Shown in pieces: positions 45,668-54,701 of a stretch of 64,000 nt of DNA. Positions within the stretch are counted from its first letter, which is position 1, and every line of letters begins with the position of its first letter. The position numbers and the translations under genes are program-made. The notes under the pieces were generated by a model. It saw only the letters and a program-made list of their open reading frames with translations. It did no database searches and was not told the origin of the DNA. The DNA is from Mesorhizobium_G sp049840935 (lineage in GTDB: Bacteria > Pseudomonadota > Alphaproteobacteria > Rhizobiales > Rhizobiaceae). The stretch lies in NCBI GenBank assembly GCA_049840935.1, contig JASGJA010000030.1, forward strand, positions 1 through 64,000, written 5' to 3'.

Positions 45668-46286
45668 CTAAAACTCGATGCCCTTTTGCGCCTTCACGCC
45701 AGCGGCGAAATGGTGCTTCACCGCGCCCATTTCCGTCACCAGATCGGCGGCTTCGACCAATGCGGGCTTGGCGTTGCGGCCAGTGACGACCACGTGCAGA
45801 TCAGGCCGTCGAGCGCACAGCACGGCGACAACTTTCTCAATATCCAGATAGTCGTAGCGCAGTGCAATGTTGAGTTCATCAAGCACCAGCAAGCTGATGG
45901 AAGGATCGGCCATCAGCGCCTGCGCCTTTGTCCATGCGGCTTCTGCGGCGGCGATGTCGCGCTGCAAATCCTGCGTTTCCCACGTGAACCCCTCGCCCAT
46001 CGTGTGCCACACAAGCTTGTCGCCAAAGGCAGACGAAAGCATCCTTCTCGCCCGAATGCCACGCGCCCTTGATGAACTGCACCACGCCGACGCGCTTTCC
46101 GTAACCAAGCATACGCAACGCAAGACCGAAGGCGGCGGTACTCTTGCCCTTGCCGGGCCCGGTGTTGACGATCAGCAGCCCTTTTTCGACTGTCTTGCCG
46201 GCGACTTCCGCATCCTGCACGGATTTGCGCTTGGCCATCTTGGCCTTGTGGCGCTCGGCTTCGTTATCGGAAATATCACGCATCAT
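45668..46286 (-). CDS. cobO: Cob(I)yrinic acid a,c-diamide adenosyltransferase (one frameshift)
   Basis: From ATG 46286: P-loop NTGPGKGKSTAAFG near residue 43, then ALRMLGYGKRVGVVQFIKGA. After a shift near 46040 the other frame gives KLVWHTMGEGFTWETQDLQR, ISLLVLDELNIALRYDYLDI and VVVTGRNAKPALVEAADLVT, ending KAQKGIEF. Adds the adenosyl ligand to the corrin cobalt. Starts in an ATGA overlap with cobU. Confidence 0.9.
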
Positions 46287-46789
46287 TTCACCTGCATGGG
46301 AAGGCCAGCGACCATGAACAGCACGCGGTTAGCCACAGCCGCAACGCTCTGATTGAGCCGCCCGGCTTCATCGCGAAAGCGACGTGCAAGCGCATTGTCC
46401 GGCACGATGCCCAATCCGACTTCGTTCGACACGACAAACCACGGGCCGCGCGGAAGCGACAGTTTTTCGGTCAGCGCGGCGCATTCGGCGGCAAGATCGG
46501 CGTCGGCCAGCATTTGGTTGGAAAGCCAAAGTGTGAGGCAATCAACAAGCACCGGCACGCCGTCTGGAATAGCGTCGAGCGCGGCGCAAAGATCCAGCGG
46601 TGCCTCGACGGTTTGCCAAGGTGCACCGCGCCGCTCGCGGTGGAGATGAATACGCTCGCGCATCTCATCGTCAAACGCCTGAGCGGTCGCGATATAAAAC
46701 CACGGCCCGCTCAGTTGTTCGATAAGCTTTTCGGCATGCGCGCTCTTTCCCGAGCGCGCACCACCAAGGATAAAAGTGAGATCAGGCAA
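46283..46789 (-). CDS. cobU: Adenosylcobinamide kinase/guanylyltransferase
   Basis: The frame is open to 46864, but homology begins at LPDLTFILGGARSGKSAHAE, which favours TTG 46789 just inside the cbtA stop. The P-loop is GGARSGKS. Others are IATAQAFDDEMRERIHLHRE (with the guanylylated His), VDCLTLWLSN and WFVVSNEVGLGIVPDNALAR. About 168 residues. Called CobP in alphaproteobacteria. Start codon choice is uncertain. Confidence 0.88.
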   Translation of the reverse strand: MPDLTFILGGARSGKSAHAEKLIEQLSGPWFYIATAQAFDDEMRERIHLHRERRGAPWQTVEAPLDLCAALDAIPDGVPVLVDCLTLWLSNQMLADADLAAECAALTEKLSLPRGPWFVVSNEVGLGIVPDNALARRFRDEAGRLNQSVAAVANRVLFMVAGLPMQVK

Positions 46790-47552
46790 GTTTGCCGCGA
46801 AGCTGAATATCTTCGCCCGCAAAGAAGCGATCACGCAAAGCGCCAACAAGTCCGCCGAGCACAACCCAGAAAACCAGATTCGTGACAGTTGTGATGACTA
46901 CGAACTGATGATGCAGGTTTTCCGGAATGGGCGACTCGTGGCTGACCGGCTGCGGCGCACCGACAAGATGCGGCACAACGATCAGAACCAGACCGAGCAG
47001 CGACCACGTAACCGTGCCTCGAAATGCGATCAGCGCAAGACCCGCAGTGGTAGCGATGACGGTAAACCACCACCACACCTGCCGCTCTCCGAGATCGGCG
47101 GCCGGCATGGCAGGAAGCTCCGGTGGAAGACCAAGACCCGGCGCAAGCGTGAACACAGCAAAACCTGCCAGTCCCCACAGAACGCCCTGCCGCCAGGAAA
47201 GAACCCCGCCTGCAAATTCAGATGCAACGACAAGCAGAAGCGCAAAGCCAACTGCAGTCACGACATTTGCAAGAAACGAATAGAACGTACGTTCAAATCC
47301 GTCTGCTGGCGCCCAACCTTCCTCATCATGCTCGTGGGCTGTGGCGGCATGATCGTGCGTTGCGGGTGCTTCGGCCGTCGCACCAGCGGCTGGCGCGGTT
47401 TCCGTGGGCGCGGCTTCGGCGCCGGCGTTTTCAAAGGTCTCTGCCTGAAGAATTAGGGGAACCGTGGTGAAGTGCTGCATGACGGCCATCAACAGACCGG
47501 CGAATAGCCCTGCGACCACCGCGGCAAACACGGCGTTACGAAAAGTGCTCAT
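46782..47552 (-). CDS. cbtA: CbtA-family predicted cobalt transporter
   Basis: An intact 256-residue protein with about five membrane helices. The first helix is FRNAVFAAVVAGLFAGLLMA, followed by FTTVPLILQAETFE. A His/Asp/Glu-rich loop (THDHAATAHEHDEEGW) near residue 65 could bind cobalt. Then FYSFLANVVTAVGFALLLV and the HHQFVVITTVTNLVFW C-terminal helix. CbtA with CbtB are B12-riboswitch-linked predicted cobalt importers. Confidence 0.87.
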   Translation of the reverse strand: MSTFRNAVFAAVVAGLFAGLLMAVMQHFTTVPLILQAETFENAGAEAAPTETAPAAGATAEAPATHDHAATAHEHDEEGWAPADGFERTFYSFLANVVTAVGFALLLVVASEFAGGVLSWRQGVLWGLAGFAVFTLAPGLGLPPELPAMPAADLGERQVWWWFTVIATTAGLALIAFRGTVTWSLLGLVLIVVPHLVGAPQPVSHESPIPENLHHQFVVITTVTNLVFWVVLGGLVGALRDRFFAGEDIQLRGKLA

Positions 47553-47567
47553 GATGTCAGCCCCTTC

Positions 47568-47744
47568 TTAGTGGCAGGGGAAAGCCATTGAGTGGCGATA
47601 GTCGTGGGCTGCATTGTGCACAGCTTCCATCGGCGCAAAGCCGGAAAAGCCAACAATAAAAAGCCCAAGCACGCCAGCGAGCGCCAGTTGCAGCACCCGC
47701 GACGACGTCGATACGCCGCCAAGCGTTGAAGTTGATGTGTTCAT
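47568..47744 (-). CDS. cbtB: CbtB-family predicted cobalt transporter subunit
   Basis: A 58-residue protein with one membrane helix (VLQLALAGVLGLFIVGFSGF) and a C-terminal metal-binding tail AVHNAAHDYRHSMAFPCH. That His pattern defines CbtB. The first gene after the riboswitch, 15 bp before cbtA. Confidence 0.9.
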   Translation of the reverse strand: MNTSTSTLGGVSTSSRVLQLALAGVLGLFIVGFSGFAPMEAVHNAAHDYRHSMAFPCH

Positions 47745-47789
47745 AATCCCACTCCTTGTGCCCTCCACCCGAGGGCTGAGAACCTGTTG

Positions 47790-47962
47790 TCTGTCGCTGG
47801 CAGGTCTCCTGGCTCACGGTTCGTCGTTCTAGCCCTGCCTTCCCGAAGCACGCTTCAGTGGCGAAAGTCGGACCGAACTCACCGCATACAGTTGCGGGGG
47901 CAGCCGCGGCATCCGGCCGATTGGCCATAACCGCATTCCCTCTTGGCTCCAATCGGAACCAG
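47790..47962 (-). promoter_or_regulatory. Cobalamin (B12) riboswitch
   Basis: On the minus strand the conserved blocks occur in order: ggttcc near 47960, gagggaatgcggt near 47935, gccgcggctgcccccgcaac near 47900, and the B12 box agccaggagacctgcc at 47814-47799. It lies directly upstream of cbtB, so adenosylcobalamin should repress cbtB-cbtA-cobU-cobO. The rest of the ~350-bp gap to 48097 would hold divergent promoters. Confidence 0.95.
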
Positions 47963-48096
47963 CGACACGCGAACTATAGTCACAAAGCCCGCCACCCGCA
48001 AACCAATTTCACCAATCGACAATGGCTTACACGATGCTTCACCGGACGCCTTATGCCGTGGTAACGCTCAGCAATGTTTGGAGAGCGGCGCATTCC

Positions 48097-49083
48097 ATGA
48101 CCGATATTGCACCCCCTGCCCGCAGCGCCCGGCGCATCGCGGCAATCGATGTTGCGCGCGGGGTCGCGTTGCTGGCGATGGCGGTCTACCATTTTACCTG
48201 GGATCTCGAATTTTTCGGCTATGTAGAGCCCGGCCTGACAGCCGTGGGCGGCTGGAAACTTTTCGCGCGGTGCATCGCTTCGTCATTCCTGTTTCTGGTC
48301 GGAGTGAGCCTTTTTCTTGCCCATGCGAAAGCGATTCGCTGGCGACCGTTTTTGATTCGTCTGGCAAAGGTGGCAGGAGCGGCTGCGCTGATCAGCATCG
48401 CGACCTATATCGCAACACCCGGCGCTTTCATTTTCTTCGGCATATTGCACCAGATTGCACTGGCAAGCCTGCTCGGGCTGCTGTTCATACGCGCGCCATT
48501 TTGGCTGACACTGATGGCTGCGGCGGCGGTGATTGCGGCTCCGCAGTTTCTGCGTTCCGAAGTGTTTGCGCATCCAGCGCTGTGGTGGGTGGGTCTTGCA
48601 CCGACCAATCCGCGCTCCAATGATTATGTGCCGCTTTTTCCGTGGTTTGGCGCGGTGCTGATCGGTATCGCGACGGCCAGCTTTGGCATATCCACCGGAC
48701 TGCTGGAACGGTTGCGGCAGGTGGGAGAACCTCGCTGGTCGCGACCCCTGGATTTTCTGGGACGACACAGCCTTGCATTCTATCTGATTCACCAGCCTGT
48801 ACTGATCGGCCTCGTTTGGATCGCGGCGCAGCTTTTCCCGCCCACGCCGATCTCAAATGAAGAGCAATTCGTTCGCGCGTGCCAGCGTACATGCGAACAA
48901 ACGCGCGATGTAGACTTCTGCTCTGCCTATTGCGTTTGTATGCTGGACGAATTGAGCGACAACGGCCTGATGGACAGCATGTTCAACTCCGCGCAATCTG
49001 CGGAGCAGCGCGAGACGGTTCAGAGCCTCGCCGCGCAATGTACCGTCAGGACGCAGGACGCGCTGTCGGGAGGGCTGCAGTAA
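48097..49083 (+). CDS. DUF1624 acyltransferase-like membrane protein with Cys-rich tail
   Basis: The start at 48097 gives ~328 residues. The HGSNAT-like domain opens RIAAIDVARGVALLAMAVYH and has FFGILHQIALASLLGLLFI, NDYVPLFPWFGAVLIGIAT and LDFLGRHSLAFYLIHQPVLI over several helices. Beyond the last helix there is a ~75-residue tail with seven cysteines (CQRTCEQTRDVDFCSAYCVC). Related transmembrane acyltransferases move acetyl groups to sugars; the acceptor here is unknown. Its stop overlaps the next start (TAATG). Confidence 0.82.
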   Translation: MTDIAPPARSARRIAAIDVARGVALLAMAVYHFTWDLEFFGYVEPGLTAVGGWKLFARCIASSFLFLVGVSLFLAHAKAIRWRPFLIRLAKVAGAAALISIATYIATPGAFIFFGILHQIALASLLGLLFIRAPFWLTLMAAAAVIAAPQFLRSEVFAHPALWWVGLAPTNPRSNDYVPLFPWFGAVLIGIATASFGISTGLLERLRQVGEPRWSRPLDFLGRHSLAFYLIHQPVLIGLVWIAAQLFPPTPISNEEQFVRACQRTCEQTRDVDFCSAYCVCMLDELSDNGLMDSMFNSAQSAEQRETVQSLAAQCTVRTQDALSGGLQ

Positions 49084-49553
49084 TGACACAAACGCCGCCA
49101 AACAGGATTCCGTGGCCGCCTTTGATCTATATCGCAGCGGCAGCGGCAAGCGTGGTTGCAGACTGGCTGATGCCCCTGCCGTGGGTTCCCTCGCCGCTTT
49201 CCGACCTATTGCTGGCTATAGGGGGCTTATGCATTTTCGGAGCGCTGGCAATCGACGTTTCGGCAATGGGCAAAATGCGCAAGGCAAAAACGCCGATCAT
49301 GCCGACCCGCGCCGCCGAGCATCTGGTTACAAGCGGCGCGTTTTCGTTCAGCCGCAACCCGATTTATCTGGCGAACACGCTACTGATGTTTGGCGTGGCG
49401 CTGGTCTATGGAAGCGTGTGGTTCATTGTGTTCGGGCTGATCGCCGCGTTTGCAACACAGAAGCTGGCGATTGAGCGCGAGGAGCGCCATCTCGCCCAAC
49501 AGTTTGGCAAGAAATATCATGACTACACCAAGCGCGTGCGGCGCTGGATATGA
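49083..49553 (+). CDS. Isoprenylcysteine methyltransferase-like membrane protein
   Basis: A 156-residue protein with four helices. The family motif is VTSGAFSFSRNPIYLANTLL, followed by an EREERHLAQQFGKKYHDYTK end, typical of the PEMT/ICMT group. The S-adenosylmethionine-using methyl acceptor is not predictable. It is coupled to the DUF1624 gene. Confidence 0.85.
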   Translation: MTQTPPNRIPWPPLIYIAAAAASVVADWLMPLPWVPSPLSDLLLAIGGLCIFGALAIDVSAMGKMRKAKTPIMPTRAAEHLVTSGAFSFSRNPIYLANTLLMFGVALVYGSVWFIVFGLIAAFATQKLAIEREERHLAQQFGKKYHDYTKRVRRWI

Positions 49554-49612
49554 ATTAAAACACATATTTCAATATATTAACGTGCTTTCTTAAATCTGCA
49601 TGAGAGGTTTGT

Positions 49613-50320
49613 ATGACACCGCATAATCACGCAAAGCCGGGCGATTTTGCTGACGTTGTGCTGCTGCCGGGCGACCCGTTGCGCGCGAAATGGATCGCGG
49701 AAAACTTCTTCGAGAACCCGCAGCAGGTGAACAGTGTGCGCAACTGTTTGGGCTTCACCGGCACAGTGCAAGGCAGGCGCATTTCCGTGCAGGCGACGGG
49801 CATGGGACAGCCATCGCTCTCGATCTATGTTCACGAACTGATCAACGTGTATGGGGCAAAAACGCTAATAAGGGTGGGCACCTGCGGCGGGCTGAGTACC
49901 AAGGTCAAGGTGCGCGACCTCATTATCGCCCAGGCCGCGACGACCGATTCCGCTATCGTGCGGGATGCGTTTCCGGGCTATGGCTATGCGCCGATTGCCG
50001 ATTTCGACCTGCTTTCATCAGCGGTGGAAAAGACGCGAAAGGCAGGCTTGCGCAGCCATGTCTGCAACATTCTTTCCAGCGATGTGTTCTATCAGGACGG
50101 CTTTTCGGCTTACGAAAAACTTGCCGCGCATGGTGTGCTTGGGGTGGAGATGGAGGCCGCAGCGCTTTACCTGCTAGCCGCGCGCTATAACGCGCGGGCG
50201 CTTGCTATCTGCACCATGACGGACTGCCTCGTCACACATGAGGAAATGAACGCCGAAGACCGGCAAAGCTCGCTGACGGAGATGGTAAAGCTCGCGCTGG
50301 AAGTCGCTGTCGCTGCCTGA
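49613..50320 (+). CDS. deoD: Purine nucleoside phosphorylase, DeoD type
   Basis: An intact 235-residue protein. Motifs: VVLLPGDPLRAKWIAENFFE (phosphate site), GMGQPSLSIYVHELINVYGA, LIRVGTCGG, GVLGVEMEAAALYLLAARY and ICTMTDCLVTHEEM. Hexameric PNP for purine salvage. AT-rich upstream region with tatgaattaaaacac supports its own promoter. Confidence 0.95.
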   Translation: MTPHNHAKPGDFADVVLLPGDPLRAKWIAENFFENPQQVNSVRNCLGFTGTVQGRRISVQATGMGQPSLSIYVHELINVYGAKTLIRVGTCGGLSTKVKVRDLIIAQAATTDSAIVRDAFPGYGYAPIADFDLLSSAVEKTRKAGLRSHVCNILSSDVFYQDGFSAYEKLAAHGVLGVEMEAAALYLLAARYNARALAICTMTDCLVTHEEMNAEDRQSSLTEMVKLALEVAVAA

Positions 50321-50321
50321 C

Positions 50322-50708
50322 CTACGTGTTGACGCCAAGCTCGGCCAGACGCTCGACGCAGGCTTCTTCGGCCTGATCAAGTTCGGCCAGAGATTCCTCA
50401 AGATCGCGGCGCTTCTGGCGCAGATGTTCGCGCTTTTCATGCATGCGCTGGATCATCAGCTTGAGCTGCCCAACCTCGCCCGGCGGCTCCCGATACATTT
50501 GAATGATTTCGCGTATCTCATTGATTGAAAAACCCAATCTCTTGCCGCGCAAAATCTGGCGGATCAAATGACGGTCCGACGGGCGAAACAGCCGCGTGCG
50601 CCCGCGCCGAACAGGCTGGATCAGCCCTTCGTCCTCGTAAAAGCGCAGTGTTCGCGTCGAAATGTCAAACTCGCGGGTGAGTTCGGTGATCGAATAATAT
50701 TCCCGCAT
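50322..50708 (-). CDS. MerR-family transcriptional regulator
   Basis: A 128-residue protein. The HTH begins YSITELTREFDISTRTLRFY, with EDEGLIQPVRRGRTRLF the wing. It has no C-terminal metal-binding cysteines; a coiled coil (REHLRQKRRDLEESLAELDQ) forms the dimer helix. This pattern fits LiuR/SoxR-unlike MerR regulators of acyl-CoA catabolism. The target is not visible here. Convergent with deoD, 2 bp apart. Confidence 0.88.
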   Translation of the reverse strand: MREYYSITELTREFDISTRTLRFYEDEGLIQPVRRGRTRLFRPSDRHLIRQILRGKRLGFSINEIREIIQMYREPPGEVGQLKLMIQRMHEKREHLRQKRRDLEESLAELDQAEEACVERLAELGVNT

Positions 50709-50787
50709 TTCGCCGATCCCGATTCACAAGATTGGTCGGCAAAATGCCATGGCATTTACGTAAAAGTCAATGCAGCACGTTTATCGT

Positions 50788-52203
50788 TTAGCCAAACCAC
50801 CATGTTGCAAGGCCGAGAAAGGCGAAAAAGCCGACGCAATCTGTGACTGCCGTCACGAAGACAGATGAGGCGACGGCAGGGTCTGCGCCCACCTTGTCCA
50901 GCAGGAGCGGAATCAGAATGCCCGCCAGCGCAGCGGCGAACATATTGATCACCATTGCAGCTGCAATGATGCCGCCGATGTTCTTGTTCTCGAACCAGAA
51001 TGTCGCCACCAAGCCGATCATTATGGCGAACACCAGACCGTTGATGAGGCCAACGCCGATCTCACGGCGGATAATGCGCCATGCATTGTAGATATCGATT
51101 TCCTTGGTCGCGAGCGCACGCACGGTAACAGTCATGGTTTGCGATCCAGCATTACCGCCCATGCCTGCAACGATGGGCATAAGCACCGCGAGCGCGACGA
51201 TTTTCTGGATCGTCTCATCGAACAGGCCAATGACCGAGGCAGCAAGGAAGGCCGTCAACAGATTGACCGCAAGCCATGGAACGCGCGAGCGAGAAGTGGC
51301 GAGGACTGTGTCCGACAGTTCTTCGTCGCCGACACCGCCCATGCGCATCAAATCTTCTTCGGCTTCCTGCTGGATGACATCGACCACATCATCAATGGTC
51401 AGCACGCCGACCAGTCGTTCGTTTTCATCCACAACAGCAGCGGAAAGCAGATCGTACTGCTCAAATTCGCGCGCCGCCTCTTCCTGATCCATCGTGGCTG
51501 GAATTGCGTGGCGCGTCTCGTGTTGTATGTCCTCGATTTTAGTGGAGCGTTTGGTGCGCAAAATCTGGTCAAGATAGACCGCGCCAAGCAACTTGAACGT
51601 TGGGTCGATGACGAAAATCTCGCTGAAACGATCGGGTAAATCCGTGTCGTCGCGTAGGTAGTCGATTGTCTGCCCAACCGTCCAGAACGGCGGCACGGCA
51701 ACAAACTCGGTCTGCATGCGCCGACCGGCCGTTTCCTCCGGGTAGTCCAGTGCGCGCTTGAGACGAATGCGTTCAGTGAAAGGAAGTTTCGACAGGATCT
51801 CCTGTCGGTCTTCCTCATCCATGTCTTCCAGAATGTAGACGGCATCGTCCGAATCCAAATCCTTGACGGCGTCGGCAATCTGGTCGTTCGGAAGATGGTC
51901 AACGATCTCCGCGCGAATCGCATCATCGACCTCGGTCAGCGCCGAGAAATCGAAATCATTGCCAAGCAAATCGACCAGCGCCCGCCGCTGTTCGGGCAAC
52001 AGAGCTTCCAGCAGATCACCGAGTTCGGATTGGTGCAGCCTGTCGACATCAGCCTTGAGGGCAAGGACATCACGGTCTGCAATCGCCGCGCCAATCTGCG
52101 AGAGGAAAGAGGCGCGAACCACGCCATCCTCGTCATAAATATCTGCATGCGGCAGCGTGTCGACTGATTCGGAAGCTGGCGCTTTCTCCTGGTCCTGTTC
52201 CAA
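50788..52203 (-). CDS. mgtE: Magnesium transporter MgtE
   Basis: An intact 471-residue protein. The N-domain has LGDLLEALLPEQRRALVDLL and VYILEDMDEEDRQEILSKLP. Paired CBS domains follow (IFVIDPTFKLLGAVYLDQIL, AAVVDENERLVGVLTIDDVV). Five helices end the protein, with the pore signature PIVAGMGGNAGSQTMTVTVR. Mg2+-gated channel of the inner membrane. Confidence 0.95.
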   Translation of the reverse strand: MEQDQEKAPASESVDTLPHADIYDEDGVVRASFLSQIGAAIADRDVLALKADVDRLHQSELGDLLEALLPEQRRALVDLLGNDFDFSALTEVDDAIRAEIVDHLPNDQIADAVKDLDSDDAVYILEDMDEEDRQEILSKLPFTERIRLKRALDYPEETAGRRMQTEFVAVPPFWTVGQTIDYLRDDTDLPDRFSEIFVIDPTFKLLGAVYLDQILRTKRSTKIEDIQHETRHAIPATMDQEEAAREFEQYDLLSAAVVDENERLVGVLTIDDVVDVIQQEAEEDLMRMGGVGDEELSDTVLATSRSRVPWLAVNLLTAFLAASVIGLFDETIQKIVALAVLMPIVAGMGGNAGSQTMTVTVRALATKEIDIYNAWRIIRREIGVGLINGLVFAIMIGLVATFWFENKNIGGIIAAAMVINMFAAALAGILIPLLLDKVGADPAVASSVFVTAVTDCVGFFAFLGLATWWFG

Positions 52204-52284
52204 GGGCGCCTCCCGATTGGCTGCGAAAGTGAATGCGCGTTTGGTTTAGCCAAATGCAGCGGAATTTCAAATAGAATGCGCAGC

Positions 52285-53311
52285 CTAGCGAAACAGAAAA
52301 GGAAGCCCGGAAATCAGCGCGCGCACATATCGCGGATGCTGAAAAAGCCCATTGAGCGAGATTCTCTGGGAGAAGATAGTTGCTCCTGCCCCACTGCAGC
52401 ATTCCGGGCCGGGTTGTGACGGCAAGCGAAAGGCCGCATTCTTCAACCGCCCCCGCTTCCCGCTGTCCAGCCGCGCTCGACCACCCATAGGGGTAAGCGA
52501 AGGTCTTGGGCCGTACCCCAACCAGTGATTCTATCGTTTCGACCGAATCGGAAATTTCTTCGTGCAGGCGCTTGGGATCAGCCCGCTTGAGATTGCAGTG
52601 TGTAACGGTGTGCGCGCCAATGGATAGGAGCGGATCGGTCGCCACAAGTTCACGCAGTTCCGTAGCGCTCATTACCAATTCGCTGACGAGTGCATATGGA
52701 TCGACCCCGGCACCCTTGGCCGCAGCCTCAACGCGCCCCACGGCGACATCTTCATCGTAGGTGTCCACAAAATCGGCGATACGTCGAAACAGCTCTAACT
52801 TCTTTCGATTGGTACTGGCATCATACGTTTCCAACCCGTCGCCCAGATCGATGCGGATTTTATCTGAACACTGAATCATCCGTTCAGCGGTTTCCCACCA
52901 TGGCGCACAGGAGCGCTGCACAAAACCCGACGTTGCGAAAATCGTGTATGGCACGCCATAACGCCGAAAAACGGGAGCAGCAAAATCGGCATTGTCACGA
53001 TAGCCGTCATCAAGCGTGACCGCGAAAAACTGTCCCGCCGCCTCACCCTTTTCGAGCAAAGGGATATCCTCAAGACGCACGGGGATCAGCCCGCAATCCA
53101 GAGCAATCTCAAGCGCCGCGCCAAGGAACTCCGGCGTGATCGACAGCAACGCATTTGGCTGAAATCGATTCGAATCCGCTGGGCGCACATGGTGGAGGGT
53201 GAAGATAACCCCCTTGCCCGACCACGGTCCACGCACCACAGCAGACGGCAGCGCGCCTATTACCTCAAGCACGCCACGAATCCCTGCATAGCGCATTGCA
53301 GCGCGCATGTT
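52285..53311 (-). CDS. Polysaccharide deacetylase-family protein (one late frameshift)
   Basis: From Met at 53311: AMRYAGIRGVLEVIGALPSA, GVIFTLHHVRPADSNRFQPN, FFAVTLDDGYRDNADFAAPV with the metal DD pair, then IGAHTVTHCNLKRADPKRLH with the H-x3-H. AYPYGWSSAAGQRE follows. Near 52370 the frame breaks; the alternative frame ends FQHPRYVRALISGLPFLFR at 52285. That is more likely than the read-through into mgtE. NodB-fold enzymes of this kind deacetylate cell-surface polysaccharide. Confidence 0.83.
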
Positions 53312-53555
53312 GGGAAGAGTGGTCAACCTCGTCTTTCCATCAAAAATTCGGCGCAAAAGAACATGAGAGGCTAAATACTCTCTAAATCCAGGATTCTCCG
53401 CCGACAATAGGGTTGAAACAACGCAGATTTTGCCGCTTTAAGTTGAAATTCAAAACCATTGCAAAGATCGCAATTTTTGTCACCGGGACGCCTTGTTTCG
53501 CATAAGGCGATTTGCTACATGCCGCGTGCCGGTTCGACCGGCCCTTTCGTGACGT

Positions 53556-53640
53556 GCGGTCGTGGCGGAATTGGTAGACGCGCAGCGTTGAGGTCGCTGT
53601 GGGGCAACCCGTGGAAGTTCGAGTCTTCTCGACCGCACCA
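53556..53640 (+). tRNA. tRNA-Leu (anticodon GAG)
   Basis: 85 bases with acceptor gcggtcg/cgaccgc and encoded ACCA end. D-arm ggcggaattggtagacgc, anticodon loop ttgaggt on stem cagcg/cgctg, a long variable arm as in class II tRNA, and T-arm gttcgagtc. Anticodon is GAG. A short hairpin (agcgttc/gaacgct, 53651-53668) lies 10 bp after and may terminate transcription. Confidence 0.95.
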
Positions 53641-53829
53641 TCACGAAACTAGCGTTCTAAGGAACGCTTTGAAAACGAGCGGACGATCAAGAGAATGATC
53701 GGCACTCGAAACTGGTAAGGCACCTTAACTCAACCAGGTCAAAGCCAGCGGACAGATAAAAGTCAGCCGGCAGAAACAAATCGAGCGGGACTCGACGCAG
53801 CGCGGATTTGGGACCATATGCTCTGGAGC

Positions 53830-54567
53830 ATGACCAGCCGCCAGACCATAGCCACGTCATTTGAGCCAACCGAGGCCTCCGAGCCGGTGGAGTGGCGAAT
53901 TGAGCCCGGACTGACCGATTATCAAACCGCCCTGGATTTCATGGAAACGCGGGCGGAAGCGATCCATGCAGGAACCGCCACAGAGCTTGTTTGGCTCGTT
54001 GAGCACCCCCCGCTTTATACGGCAGGAACAAGCGCACACGCGGAAGATCTCGTCGAGCCGAACCGCTTTCCGGTTTTTGAGGCTGGCAGAGGCGGCGAAT
54101 ATACATATCACGGCCCCGGCCAACGGGTTGCCTATGTAATGCTAGATCTCAAGCGCAGAAGACCCGATGTTCGCGCCTTCGTAGCAGCGCTCGAAGAATG
54201 GATCATTCGCTCCCTCGCCCAATTCAACGTGAAGGGCGAACGACGCGAAGACCGCGTTGGCGTATGGGTTGTTAGACCGGACCGCCCCACCCTGCCCAAC
54301 GGCACGCCCGCCGAAGACAAGATCGCAGCCATTGGCATCAGGCTGCGCCGCTGGGTTAGCTTTCACGGCATCGCGGTGAACATCGAGCCCGATTTAACGC
54401 ATTTTTCCGGGATCGTGCCTTGCGGCATCCGAGGCTATGGCGTGACCAGCCTTGTAGATCTTGGGCTGCCCCTGACGATGGCGGATTACGACATCGCACT
54501 GAAGCAAGCTTTTGAAGAGATCTTCGGCCCTTCCCGCGCGGCAAATGAACTTCTTGCCGCGCAATAA
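53830..54567 (+). CDS. lipB: Octanoyl-[ACP]:protein N-octanoyltransferase
   Basis: The start at 53830 (MTSRQTIATSFEP) gives 245 residues. Motifs: LVWLVEHPPLYTAGTSAHAE, GRGGEYTYHGPGQRVAYVML, KIAAIGIRLRRWVSFHGIAV with the catalytic Lys, and FSGIVPCGIRGYGVTSL with the catalytic Cys. Transfers octanoate from ACP to lipoyl domains. Confidence 0.93.
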   Translation: MTSRQTIATSFEPTEASEPVEWRIEPGLTDYQTALDFMETRAEAIHAGTATELVWLVEHPPLYTAGTSAHAEDLVEPNRFPVFEAGRGGEYTYHGPGQRVAYVMLDLKRRRPDVRAFVAALEEWIIRSLAQFNVKGERREDRVGVWVVRPDRPTLPNGTPAEDKIAAIGIRLRRWVSFHGIAVNIEPDLTHFSGIVPCGIRGYGVTSLVDLGLPLTMADYDIALKQAFEEIFGPSRAANELLAAQ

Positions 54568-54591
54568 TTTACGGAACGATCAAGCGCGTGA

Positions 54592-54679
54592 TTAAAGCGC
54601 GCCGATCCACAAAGCCGTGGAAATAAGAAACGCACTCATGCACACCATCGACACAACGTCCTGAAGAATTCTCGCTCAT
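54592..54679 (-). CDS. Probable SOS-induced small membrane peptide (one indel)
   Basis: ATG 54679 follows a perfect aggagg site (54685-54690). As written the frame gives a non-hydrophobic 36-mer ending at 54569. Removing one G near 54660 gives 28 residues: MSENSS then DVVSMVCMSAFLISTALWIG and AL with a stop at 54592, a clean single membrane helix. Three to four GTTC/GAAC half-sites with LexA spacing lie just upstream. SidA of Caulobacter, a 29-residue SOS-induced division inhibitor, is the closest idea by size, helix and control, not by sequence. Both the indel and function are inferred. Confidence 0.5.
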
Positions 54680-54701
54680 TGCGACCTCCTGTTTGTTGAT
54701 T

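Noticed and set aside
52133..52285. Extension of the polysaccharide deacetylase into mgtE
   Set aside because: The extension has no family similarity; the alternative frame gives a normal end at 52285, so the overlap is an indel artefact.
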